This document shows positions 1 through 6,347 of a DNA stretch of 11,413 nt, piece by piece. The DNA is from Alangreenwoodia sp964438605 (GTDB taxonomy: Bacteria; Bacillota; Clostridia; Peptostreptococcales; Anaerovoracaceae). Location: positions 1 to 11,413 of the forward strand of contig CAYTKT010000059.1 of assembly GCA_964438605.1 (NCBI GenBank), in the 5' to 3' direction. Below the pieces are notes generated by a model. That model was not told where the DNA came from. It saw only the letters and a list, made by a program, of their open reading frames with translations, and searched no databases. The translations under genes were made by a program, and so were the position numbers. Numbering within the stretch: the stretch's first letter is position 1; every line of letters begins with the position of its first letter.

Positions 1-55
1 TATTCCCTTGTCTTACCTCAGTATTTTGAGTTTACACAAAACTTGAAACAGTTTC
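1..55 (-). repeat. Terminal segment of a mobile element, inverted copy of 9110-9164
   Basis: Read on the minus strand, these 55 bases match 9110-9164 on the plus strand at 49 of 55 positions, and the match runs off the window edge. The inner part starts TGTAAACTCAA (36 down to 26), like the ends of IS30-type elements. The outer limit at 55/56 coincides with the point where coding similarity of the neighbouring IS256-type transposase stops, so this looks like a real element boundary. The rest of the element would lie to the left of the window. It could instead be an IS256-type terminal repeat, since such ends can also contain TTTGTGTAAA. Confidence 0.6.
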
Positions 56-1010
56 CTTGAATATCGCAGGAAGCACATCCCAGTTCTGTGACCAGCTTTT
101 CCTCACATTTGGATAGTTTCTTTTCCATTTTTTCTCTTACCTCCTACAAGGTTTTCCTATCCCTTCCTTTTGTCAGGCGCCGGGCAGATAGTCTTCCGAT
201 CAGCAGCAAAACTTTTCTTGTCTTTGTATGATATCTGTTTCAGTGTGTTGCGCACCTAAGGAACGAGGCATCGCTGATATTCAGTGTTCGGAAAAGCGGT
301 CTGGATCGCTTCTTTTCTCTCGCTCAGTCCGTCTGCACAGATTCTTATGATGTCTTTCCTCCGTGATTTTTCAACCTGTTCCAAACACCGAGCCAGTATT
401 TGGCTACTTTCGTTTTCTCCAATATTGAGATGGATGACATCTTTCCGTCCATACTGTATCCGAGGATCACATACGCGGCGATCTTCTTCACAATGTTGTC
501 TTCCTTTACGGAAAAGTGTCTCGTATCGATAAAGACGATCGGATCGATCTCATCCAGCATCTGTTTCTGCCACTCATCGATATCCTGGAGGACTTTGTCT
601 GTCGCGTCAGAGATAAAGCTTTCGCTGCAGCGGAATCCATACAGTTCTTCGATCTGATCAGAGATATGTCTTGTAATCATTCCCTGCGCGTACTTGCTGA
701 GGACTTACTGTTTCTCTCGGTTCTATCTTTTTTCCGTTTTTTCACTCTCTGGGGCTCAAAGGGACTCTCTGTGTCTTGAGGAATATTCAGCTCAAATTCA
801 TCGTAGTTTACTGCGGACTCTCTTTTTCTGAGTCCCGTTTCAATAATTATCATTATCACTCCTTATAGTTCTTGTATCTCAGATGTTTCTCCATTTCCAC
901 CTCTATTATTGACTGGACAGTTCCTCCGAGCAGATCTTTGAGCGTTTTCTGAATATCTTCGGCAGTCTCGATATCGTACTCATCGATCAGCGCCGTTCTT
1001 TTTCTCGGTC
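56..1010 (-). pseudogene. IS256-family (Mutator-type) transposase, degraded and truncated
   Basis: The minus strand encodes pieces of an IS256-family DDE transposase in different frames. From about 1007 to 863 there is an N-terminal piece (LIDEYDIETAEDIQ, LKDLLGG). From 847 to 680 come IPQDTESPFEPQRVKKR and more. From 680 to 345 come ISDQIEELYGF, SESFISDATDKVL, a likely catalytic Asp in FIDTRHFSV, and AAYVILGYSMDGK. From 357 to about 244 comes IIRICADGLSERKEAI, then an in-frame stop, then VRNTLKQISYKDKK. Near 124 to 56 lies NWDVLPAIFK. At least two frameshifts, several stops and loss of the C-terminal third with its catalytic Glu make it non-functional. The IFK motif runs straight into the repeat at 1-55, so the 3' part was removed or displaced by another element. 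The family assignment rests on these ordered motifs. Confidence 0.85.
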
Positions 1011-1238
1011 AGGGGTTTTCACCTTGCAGACTTCATTTCTCTTTCCCGTAAAAAATCCTCCTGTGGTCTTTGTTATTTTGTCACAGAAGGGCCTCTTTTT
1101 AAAAATTTACAGACTTTTTCTCATAGGTTCCTTCGAAAGGGGACGAAGTCAAGGTCAGTCTCTTTTTTATATTTCTAAGTTTTTCCACTATAACATCCAT
1201 TCTTCCGGAAACAATAGCACGCATTTTCCCACCCGTTT

Positions 1239-1490
1239 TTAAAATATGTTTTTTGTCCTATTCGCCTGCATGATCAGATACCAGAGATGGTCGATTTCTT
1301 TACAGTGGACCGTTGTTATCTCTTTTTTGCCCCCATCCACATAAATATCCGCGTTGAAGTACGCGGACTTTACTCCAAAGGGAGTGGTTCTCCTTTTGAA
1401 GGCTTGTAATCTCGGCAGTAAGGGTTTTAATCTCCTGACGGTCCTGCTTTATATTCTGTCTCCATGGCGTCCGGTTTTGCTATGATATCC
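1239..1490 (-). pseudogene. Frameshifted fragment with a coiled coil, function unknown
   Basis: On the minus strand one frame reads a heptad-like segment (QEIKTLTAEITSLQKENHSL) and a second frame continues with FNADIYVDGGKKEITTVHC and KEIDHLWYLIMQANRTKNIF before a stop at 1241-1239. The two pieces overlap and together look like the C-terminal end of one protein with a single frameshift. I do not recognise the family; a coiled-coil tail of a plasmid mobilisation or recombination protein is possible but only a guess. Between this fragment and the IS256 remnant (1011-1238) I see no convincing gene on either strand. Confidence 0.35.
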
Positions 1491-1585
1491 ATAAATTAGC
1501 TGTATAATTCCCTTTTCATAGTTGCCGCCCATTGCCGTACACGCCGTCTTTCCGTGACATTCTTTATAAAGAATTACAGCAGAAT

Positions 1586-1786
1586 TCACAAAAAAAGCAG
1601 AATTGGCGCGGAGAACAGTCCCGTCAAAATGACGATGGATGCAGGGAAAAGAAATCTAAGAGGCGGTGGAAAATGCTCTGAGTTGAGCCATATTTTCTTG
1701 AAAAAAGAGTCATAATAGCTCCTTCGCGCCGGAAAGTTGTCCATAATCTGGAAGCTCTTCGCCAAAGTGAGAGAATTCATCCGCAT
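1586..1786 (-). CDS. Possible small membrane protein, doubtful
   Basis: This minus-strand frame of 66 codons starts at an ATG with AAGG about eight bases upstream. The C-terminal half is hydrophobic (LRFLFPASIVILTGLF followed by SAPILLFL) and could span the membrane once. The N-terminal half is mixed and basic (RRSYYDSFFKK). I recognise no family, and the surroundings (1011-1800) are decayed DNA, so it may be a chance frame or the end of a broken gene. It points away from the thiamine locus and shares no operon with it. Confidence 0.22.
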   Translation of the reverse strand: MRMNSLTLAKSFQIMDNFPARRSYYDSFFKKIWLNSEHFPPPLRFLFPASIVILTGLFSAPILLFL

Positions 1787-1905
1787 TTTTACCTTGTAAG
1801 AGAAAAATACATGGCTTAAAATTTCGGTACTTTTATTTTTGAAATTTAGAGGCGTCTGAGCTGTTACGCAACTCTACACATTGCTGTAATCTGCAAAAAA
1901 TTTTG

Positions 1906-1934
1906 TTGACATCGTCAGAAGAATTTATTAAAAT
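1906..1934 (+). promoter_or_regulatory. Sigma-A type promoter of the thi locus
   Basis: TTGACA at 1906-1911 and TAAAAT at 1929-1934 are separated by exactly 17 bases, which is a near-consensus vegetative promoter. Transcription would start near 1941, only about a dozen bases before the hairpin at 1953-1994. The same box pair with the same spacing is found before the ltaS-like gene. Confidence 0.75.
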
Positions 1935-1952
1935 GATAAAAAATGCAGATTC

Positions 1953-2001
1953 GCACGAAGGGGTACACCACCGCGGGTGTAAATCTCTTCGTGCTTTTTT
2001 T
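1953..2001 (+). terminator. Leader hairpin and intrinsic terminator (attenuator candidate) upstream of thiS
   Basis: GCACGAAG (1953-1960) pairs perfectly with CTTCGTGC (1987-1994), followed by seven T residues (1995-2001). Inside the stem is a second arm pair, TACACC (1964-1969) with GGTGTA (1976-1981). The whole is a long stem-loop with an asymmetric bulge, directly followed by a U-run. With the promoter at 1906-1934 it predicts a leader transcript of only about 60 bases. Readthrough would be needed to express thiS 100 bases further on, so this is likely a cis-regulatory attenuator, or it could yield a small RNA. The classic TPP aptamer motifs are absent. I recall that a conserved RNA motif upstream of thiS genes has been proposed by comparative genomics; I cannot confirm that this is it. 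Confidence 0.7.
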
Positions 2002-2101
2002 GTTAAGCGTTGAGAGGTTCTTCTAAAGCGGCTGTGCGGCATTTACTGTAATCGTGTGGCGGCTGAGAAGAAGAAAACGCAAAAAGGAAGGATGAGATGG
2101 C

Positions 2102-2299
2102 ATGATTGTGATTAACGGAGTCAGGCAGCCGCAGGCGGAAGGAATGACGATGTCGGCTTATTTGGAAGAAAAAGGGTATCGGCAGGAAGTTGTTGCCGTG
2201 GAATGTAGCGGTGAGATTATTCCGAAGAGTGCGTATGGAGAAAAGGTAATACGTGACGGAGAAATTATTGAGATTGTGAGTTTTGTAGGCGGCGGCTGA
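2102..2299 (+). CDS. thiS: Sulfur carrier protein ThiS
   Basis: This 65-residue beta-grasp protein is the usual length for ThiS. It begins MIVINGVRQ and ends in the Gly-Gly tail (FVGGG) whose last glycine is adenylated and converted to a thiocarboxylate, the sulfur donor for the thiazole ring. A central VVAVECSGEIIPKS segment and IEIVSFVGGG at the end match the family. The start at 2102 is supported by a strong AAGGAAGGA about ten bases upstream. It is the first gene of the locus, about 100 bases after the leader terminator. The final residues GGG give one extra glycine after the canonical pair, which should be tolerable but is worth noting. Its normal activating partner ThiF is present next door only as a stub. 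Confidence 0.93.
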   Translation: MIVINGVRQPQAEGMTMSAYLEEKGYRQEVVAVECSGEIIPKSAYGEKVIRDGEIIEIVSFVGGG

Positions 2300-2304
2300 T
2301 AAGA

Positions 2305-2427
2305 GCGGCGCGCAAAGGTTACAGGCGGCTGACCGTGGAAGAAGGAAAATATGCTCTGTCAGTACACGGCCCGCAGGATGAATTCAGACAGGCCCGGATG
2401 GCGATTATGGATGGCAGCAGCAAATAG
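2305..2427 (+). pseudogene. thiF: Remnant of thiF (ThiS adenylyltransferase), N-terminal stub only
   Basis: Directly after thiS, a short open frame reads LTVEEGKYALSVHGPQDEFR followed by QARMAIMDGSSK and a stop at 2425-2427. It resembles the first 35 or so residues of ThiF: a short helix with EE..Y.AL..HG, then a helix ending in .ARVAIAGLGGLGS, the ATP-binding glycine-rich loop. Here the similarity breaks off right after MAI, so the glycine loop and the whole catalytic domain are lost. There is no clear ATG start in this frame; GTG at 2335 is possible. In related clostridial operons thiF commonly lies between thiS and thiG, which fits a deletion in place. An ATG with GAAGGA upstream (2351) opens a 26-codon frame across the same bases, but its peptide looks meaningless. 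Confidence 0.6.
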
Positions 2428-2498
2428 ATGAATAAAATATAAAATTACAAATAGTAAATCGCAAGTCAGTCCGAAGGGCAGAGGAAGGGTATATAATA

Positions 2499-3287
2499 AT
2501 GAAGAAATTTGAAAATCAGAATGACGATAAACTGGTTATCGGCGGGCACGAGTTTACATCTCGGTTTATCCTCGGGTCGGGCAAATACGATCTGGAACTG
2601 ATCCGGGCAGCCGTCGAATACGCAGGAGCCGAGATGATTACGTTGGCTCTCAGACGGGCCAACACCGGCGGTAAAGATAATATTATTGATTTTATCCCAA
2701 AGGGAGTGACGCTGCTGCCCAACACTTCAGGCGCCAGGAATGCGGAAGAAGCGGTGCGCATCGCGCATCTTGCGAGGGCTGCCGGCTGCGGCGATTTCGT
2801 CAAGGTGGAAGTGATCCGCGATTCCAAGTATTTGCTGCCGGATAACCCGGAAACTGTAAAAGCAACACAGATTCTGGCAAAGGAAGGATTTATCGTGATG
2901 CCGTATATGTATCCGGATCTGAATACGGCCAGAGATCTCAGAAACGCCGGTGCGGCGGCCGTCATGCCGCTAGCTTCGCCGATTGGTTCAAACCGCGGGC
3001 TTGCCACAAAGGAATTTATCCAGATTTTGATCGATGAAATCGAGCTGCCGGTTATCGTCGATGCGGGCATCGGCAGACCGTCTCAGGCGTGTGAGGTTAT
3101 GGAAATGGGAGCGGCGGCCGTCATGGCAAATACGGCTATTGCGACGGCAGGCAATATTCCTGCCATGGCAGGTGCCTTCCGGAAAGCTATCGAGGCGGGT
3201 AGAAGTGCGTATCTGGCGGGAACGGGGCGCGTTCTTGGAAAAGGGGCATCAGCGTCGTCCCCGCTGACGGGATTTTTAGACGATTAA
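2499..3287 (+). CDS. thiG: Thiazole synthase ThiG
   Basis: ThiG condenses 1-deoxy-D-xylulose 5-phosphate, dehydroglycine and the ThiS thiocarboxylate to the thiazole phosphate carboxylate. The 262-residue protein is a TIM barrel of the normal family length. It opens with LVIGGHEFTSRFILGSGKY. Lys102 in the DFVKVEVI strand is the Schiff-base lysine for the sugar phosphate. PLASPIGSNRGL (about 157-168), VIVDAGIGRPSQA and GAAAVMANTAIA follow, and the C-terminus ends ASASSPLTGFLDD. The start at 2499 has AGGAAGGG upstream with an AT-rich spacer. About 70 bases separate it from the thiF stub and 350 bases, mostly a decayed ORF, from thiH. Its substrates come from ThiH and ThiS in the same locus. Confidence 0.95.
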   Translation: MKKFENQNDDKLVIGGHEFTSRFILGSGKYDLELIRAAVEYAGAEMITLALRRANTGGKDNIIDFIPKGVTLLPNTSGARNAEEAVRIAHLARAAGCGDFVKVEVIRDSKYLLPDNPETVKATQILAKEGFIVMPYMYPDLNTARDLRNAGAAAVMPLASPIGSNRGLATKEFIQILIDEIELPVIVDAGIGRPSQACEVMEMGAAAVMANTAIATAGNIPAMAGAFRKAIEAGRSAYLAGTGRVLGKGASASSPLTGFLDD

Positions 3288-3606
3288 GAGAGGGACTGTT
3301 CGATAACCTGAAAGCCGATTTTAAGGTGGAGGACAGCGTTAATACCATATCAACAATTAAAAGTAAAGCGGTTTTAGAAAATGATTTTACGGTTCGTTCA
3401 GAGATGAAAACGGCGAAGGATAATCGACGAGAATTCGTTTTCAGACAATCTGAAGAAGGTGCCGAAACAAAAGCATATCGCAGGCGCTTATAAGGTTTTT
3501 CTGAAAACCGCTGCATTGGGAAACAACTGGCAGTGATTCGTTATTACAATGCGAACCGGGTGGCTGCGCTTTGTATTATACCGGCAGATATTTTGTCAGA
3601 AGGTTA
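3288..3606 (+). pseudogene. Decayed ORF between thiG and thiH, possibly a regulator effector domain
   Basis: Starting right after thiG, three reading frames hold fragments that join into one plausible protein. The first frame gives EGLFDNLKADFKVEDSVNTI, then STIKSKAVLENDFTVRSEMK, up to REFVF. A second frame gives DNLKKVPKQKHIAGAYKVFL and KTAALGNNWQ. The last part, back in another frame, gives IRYYNANRVAALCIIPADIL and ends at 3606. Two frameshifts and no upstream DNA-binding part are visible, so the gene is broken and lacks its N-terminus. The pattern vaguely recalls the C-terminal effector-binding domain of MerR-type regulators (VP...AGAYK..), but I cannot assign it. It fills the otherwise unexplained gap before thiH. 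Confidence 0.4.
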
Positions 3607-3637
3607 ATGGAGGACAGTTTTAGGAGAGTGATGAAAG

Positions 3638-4816
3638 ATGGAAGAACAGAGACAGATCGAGTGGCCGGAAAATCATATGCAATACTTGCCGGACATGGAA
3701 GTGATTGAAAATTCCGATGTTATGGAGCGCGTGATTGGCGCGATGAATGAATATGAACCGGATTCGTATACGCCGGATGACGTGGGTCGCGCACTTTCAA
3801 AAAATGCGTTGTCGCCCAATGATTTTGGCGCACTGCTGTCGCCGGCGGCTGAACCGTTTCTTGAAGAAATGGCGGAACGCGCACAGCAGGAGACGCGAAA
3901 ACATTTTGGAAATTCCGTCTATATGTTTACACCGCTTTATATCGCAAATTATTGTGAAAATTACTGCGTTTACTGTGGATTTAACTGTCATAACAGGATT
4001 CGCAGAGCAAAGCTTGATATGGAGCAGATTGAGCAGGAGATGGCGGCCATTGCTGCGACGGGACTTGAGGAGATTCTGATTTTAACAGGGGAAAGCCGTA
4101 AAATGTCAGACGTTGAATATATCGGAAAAGCCTGTAAAATTGCGTCAAAGTATTTTAAGATGATCGGGCTTGAAATTTATCCGGTGAATTCTGACGAATA
4201 TGCCTATCTGCACGAGTGCGGCGCCGATTTTGTAACAGTCTTTCAGGAAACTTACGATTCCGACAGATACGGGCAGCTTCATCTGGGCGGGCACAAGCGT
4301 GTTTTTCCGTACCGTTTTTCGGCGCAGGAGAGAGCGCTTCGCGGCGGAATGAGGGGCGTTGGTTTTGCGGCGCTGCTGGGACTTTCGGATTTCAGGAAGG
4401 ACGCGTTTGCAACGGGAATGCACGCATATCTGCTGCAGAAAAAATATCCTCACGCGGAGATTGCATTTTCGTGTCCACGACTGCGGCCGACGATTCATCA
4501 CAGCGAAATTAATCCGAAGGATGTCCATGAGAGACAACTGCTTCAGGTGATTACGGCTTATAGAATTTTTATGCCTTTTGCAGGCATTACGATTTCGACG
4601 CGCGAGAATCAGAAGTTCCGCGATCATGTGATCGGCATTGCGGCGACAAAGATTTCAGCCGGCGTCAGCACAGGCATCGGCAGTCATGTTGACGAGATCG
4701 AAAAGAAGGGCGATGAGCAGTTTGTGATTTCCGACGGACGGTCGGTAGACGAGGTGTACCGCGCCATCAAAGAACACGGCCTTCAGCCGGTTATGAATGA
4801 TTACGTATATGTATAA
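3638..4816 (+). CDS. thiH: 2-iminoacetate synthase ThiH (radical SAM tyrosine lyase)
   Basis: ThiH cleaves tyrosine with a 5'-deoxyadenosyl radical to give dehydroglycine and p-cresol; it replaces glycine oxidase ThiO in anaerobes. The radical-SAM cluster motif CENYCVYC places cysteines at residues 106, 110 and 113 (CxxxCxxC). Further family features are ILTGESRK (about 147-154), the glycine-rich GMRGVGFAALLGL (about 237-249), SCPRLRPT, and ISTREN near residue 325. The length of 392 is a little above typical ThiH. The start at 3638 follows AGGAGAG about 11 bases upstream; an ATG at 3631 is out of frame. It sits 350 bases after thiG and is followed by a long AT-rich gap, with no clear terminator. 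Confidence 0.95.
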   Translation: MEEQRQIEWPENHMQYLPDMEVIENSDVMERVIGAMNEYEPDSYTPDDVGRALSKNALSPNDFGALLSPAAEPFLEEMAERAQQETRKHFGNSVYMFTPLYIANYCENYCVYCGFNCHNRIRRAKLDMEQIEQEMAAIAATGLEEILILTGESRKMSDVEYIGKACKIASKYFKMIGLEIYPVNSDEYAYLHECGADFVTVFQETYDSDRYGQLHLGGHKRVFPYRFSAQERALRGGMRGVGFAALLGLSDFRKDAFATGMHAYLLQKKYPHAEIAFSCPRLRPTIHHSEINPKDVHERQLLQVITAYRIFMPFAGITISTRENQKFRDHVIGIAATKISAGVSTGIGSHVDEIEKKGDEQFVISDGRSVDEVYRAIKEHGLQPVMNDYVYV

Positions 4817-5071
4817 TTGATGATATATCTATATAGTATGTGAGAAAAGATATTTAACGGGGAAAATACAGAAGATGAATGTAGGAATATATAATAAATA
4901 AACATATGCAAAATAAATGTAAAATAATATTGATATTTATATATTGATATGGATTTTTTAGGGAAATTATGTAATTTAAAATAATACTTAGGTATTTTTC
5001 TTTAAAACCTAATACATTTGTTTTAAAACGATTGTGTTGTCCTTTCAGGATATTGTTTCCCATTTGTCGGG
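4817..5071. other. AT-rich gap after thiH without a gene
   Basis: From the thiH stop to about 5040 the sequence is strikingly AT-rich compared with the genes on both sides, with stops in all frames. A short inverted repeat TTAGGT (4988-4993) and ACCTAA (5007-5012) is present but has no T-run, so it is not a convincing terminator. No promoter is clear. Such a gap inside a biosynthetic operon suggests that the following gene may be transcribed separately. Confidence 0.6.
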
Positions 5072-5121
5072 CAACTCATCGGGATGATGTTGAGGGGAGA
5101 AGCCTCTGCGCGGTAAAACCG
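5072..5121 (+). ncRNA. Candidate structured RNA: three consecutive hairpins
   Basis: Three stem-loops follow each other closely. The first is CAACTCATC with GATGATGTTG (5072-5092, nine pairs, one bulged T, loop GG). The second is AGG with CCT around 5093-5105, extendable to GAGG with CCTC. The third is CGGT with ACCG (5111-5121, loop AAA). The block changes abruptly from the AT-rich gap to mixed composition. It lies upstream of the tenI-like gene and could be its leader or a leftover of a mobile element end. It does not match the TPP aptamer or any riboswitch I know. Confidence 0.25.
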
Positions 5122-5156
5122 GCATAAATATGTGTGTTTGTGAGCTTGCTTGTAAG

Positions 5157-5168
5157 ACAACATGTTGT
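5157..5168. promoter_or_regulatory. 12-bp perfect palindrome, possible operator
   Basis: ACAACATGTTGT is a perfect 12-base dyad overlapping the first ATG (5162) of the long tenI-like frame. It could bind a dimeric regulator. Because it covers that ATG it also speaks mildly against 5162 being the real start. A chance occurrence cannot be excluded. Confidence 0.25.
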
Positions 5169-6187
5169 TTCCGGCTGGTACGCAGCATCTTTTTACACCC
5201 AATACCCAATATGAGATATGTGCAGCGAATGATGAATATATAATAAGTATGAATGGAAATGATGTGGATATGTATGAAAAATGTAGTGAAAAAATTTTTA
5301 AGATTATTGCCGTGACGAACCGTCATTTATCGGCGGGCGATTATTACGAGCGCGTTGAGAAGATTGCGGCGTCAGGTGCAGATATGATTATTGTCAGAGA
5401 AAAGGATATGAGTCCGGAGGAATATGAGGCGCTGGCACGCCGCGTTATGGCAATTTGCAGTGCATATGGGACGGAGTGTGTACTTCATACGTTTGTTGAT
5501 GTGGCGCGCCGTCTGAGATGCCGGAAAATACATCTGCCGCTTTCTGTTTTGCGGCAGCTGAGCGAAGGCAGCAGTGAAAAAGAAAACTCACCGTATCTGC
5601 GCCGAACAGCGTTGTTTTCAACGCCGCTGTTCGGCGCAGATACGGACGGGCACGGAGCAGACGAACAGGAAACGTCCGCTCGCTGTAAACCGGCGCTTTT
5701 AGCGCCGGTTTACAGCAGCGATGTGAGCGATACAGGCGGAAACGGGAAAATATCGGTATTCCATACTGCAAAAAGAAGTATGGACACCAAAGAAAAGGTG
5801 CAAACGACAGCGGCTCATGCTGAGAAACACGATAAAGAGACTTCACCGCTGTCAACGGCACAGCATCAGGCGCAGGGTCTTCACAGATGGTTTGAACTCG
5901 TCGGAGCATCGGTTCACTCGGCAGCAGAAGCACGGGAGGCGGAACGTCTTGGCGCAGATTATGTGACGGCAGGCCACATTTTTGTCACAGAATGTAAGAA
6001 GAATGTGATGCCGCGTGGTATTTCTTTTCTTAAGGAAGTGATTCGTGCCGTTTCGATTCCCGTCTATGCTATCGGCGGCATTTCTGCGGGAAACCTGGAT
6101 CTTGTCCGCGAGGCCGAAGCCGCAGGCGCTTGCATTATGTCACAAATGATGAGAGGAGATTTCTATGAAAAACGCGTCGTCTTGTGA
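5162..6187 (+). CDS. tenI: ThiE/TenI-family protein, most like thiazole tautomerase TenI, with a long in-frame insert
   Basis: The frame gives up to 341 residues against about 205 for the family. Residues 45-133 hold AVTNRHL, IIVREKD (Arg79, Lys81) and KIHLPLS. Residues 244-330 hold the second half, with VGASVHSAAEA, GADYVTAGHIFVTECKK and VYAIGGISAGN. GHIF.T.CKK with His272 matches the catalytic His122 region of Bacillus subtilis TenI (GHVFETDCKK). ThiE has GPIFPT there, and its HLGQ.D metal-site motif is HLP here, as in TenI. TenI aromatises the ThiG product, which fits thiS-thiG-thiH. Residues about 134-243 are an insert encoded by palindrome-rich DNA, rich in Ser, Thr, Lys and charged residues. 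ATGs at 5162, 5249 and 5270 all lack a good ribosome site; family alignment favours 5270. Automatic pipelines would probably call this thiE. Confidence 0.8.
   Translation: MLFPAGTQHLFTPNTQYEICAANDEYIISMNGNDVDMYEKCSEKIFKIIAVTNRHLSAGDYYERVEKIAASGADMIIVREKDMSPEEYEALARRVMAICSAYGTECVLHTFVDVARRLRCRKIHLPLSVLRQLSEGSSEKENSPYLRRTALFSTPLFGADTDGHGADEQETSARCKPALLAPVYSSDVSDTGGNGKISVFHTAKRSMDTKEKVQTTAAHAEKHDKETSPLSTAQHQAQGLHRWFELVGASVHSAAEAREAERLGADYVTAGHIFVTECKKNVMPRGISFLKEVIRAVSIPVYAIGGISAGNLDLVREAEAAGACIMSQMMRGDFYEKRVVL
5591..5645. repeat. Perfect palindrome with 21-bp arms inside the tenI-like gene
   Basis: The arm at 5591-5611 (starts CCGTATCTGCGCC) is perfectly complementary to 5625-5645 (ends GCGCAGATACGG). 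The stem extends inward by GTTG (5611-5614) with CAAC (5619-5622) after a two-base bulge, closed by TTTT. It is GC-rich and fully translated in frame: the left arm encodes PYLRRTA and the right arm PLFGADT. There is no T-run, so it is not a simple terminator. Its arms do not recur elsewhere in this window. Confidence 0.9.
5682..5716. repeat. Perfect palindrome with 16-bp arms inside the tenI-like gene
   Basis: GCTGTAAACCGGCGCT (5682-5697) and AGCGCCGGTTTACAGC (5701-5716) are perfect inverted copies around a TTT loop. It encodes KPALLAPVY in frame. It lies 36 bases after the larger palindrome and differs from it in sequence. Neither strand has a stop here in the tenI frame or in the long opposite frame covering 5445-5933. 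Confidence 0.9.
5760..5784. repeat. Third, shorter inverted repeat in the same insert
   Basis: TCCATAC (5760-5766) pairs with GTATGGA (5778-5784), with GGT and ACC just outside able to pair across small bulges. It falls within the same non-conserved insert of the tenI-like gene and may be a third, decayed palindromic unit. At seven bases per arm it could be chance. Confidence 0.45.
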
Positions 6188-6347
6188 ATCATGTACGTAT
6201 TATATTTACGATGCGGAATACGATACATATTTTTGCGATATCAATCTCGACGAGGATGAAATGTACAGGTTTCTGACGAACACGTCCGGAGATTGTCCGT
6301 ATTATTTGCTCTACGATGAGTATAAAATCGTCCGCAGACAGAATTGA
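6165..6347 (+). CDS. Small four-cysteine protein, probably DUF6472-like
   Basis: This 60-residue protein begins MKNASSCESC and has cysteines at 7, 10, 24 and 44, arranged as CxxC, C and CPYY, suggesting a small metal-binding fold. The middle is very acidic (INLDEDEMYRF) and it ends DEYKIVRRQN. I recall this pattern (CESC.nY.YD, NLDEDEM, CPYY..DEYK) from short uncharacterised clostridial proteins catalogued as DUF6472; that identification is from memory. Function is unknown. The start at 6165 has an excellent AGAGGAGA seven or so bases upstream and overlaps the last 23 bases of the tenI-like gene in another frame, implying translational coupling. No signal peptide or membrane segment is seen. 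Confidence 0.8.
   Translation: MKNASSCESCTYYIYDAEYDTYFCDINLDEDEMYRFLTNTSGDCPYYLLYDEYKIVRRQN

Noticed and set aside
1953..2001. T-box leader (ACCGCGGG present at 1970-1977)
   Set aside because: There is no room for a specifier loop after the promoter, and the full T-box consensus AGGGTGG.ACCGCG is not matched.
1941..2101. TPP riboswitch ahead of thiS
   Set aside because: CTGAGA occurs once at about 2067-2072 and AGGGG-like bases at 1960, but the ACCTGAT half and the correct stem order are missing.
2516..3070. 184-codon minus-strand frame opposite thiG
   Set aside because: It is a shadow of the strongly conserved thiG frame, with no family features or ribosome site.
4145..4627. 160-codon minus-strand frame opposite thiH
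   Set aside because: It is a shadow of thiH with basic, low-information composition and no motif.
5591..5716. CRISPR array or tandem repeat
   Set aside because: The two palindromes differ in sequence and spacing and there is no repeat-spacer pattern.
5445..5933. 162-codon minus-strand frame opposite the tenI-like insert
   Set aside because: It is kept open by GC-rich palindromes, which lack stops on both strands; no family features.
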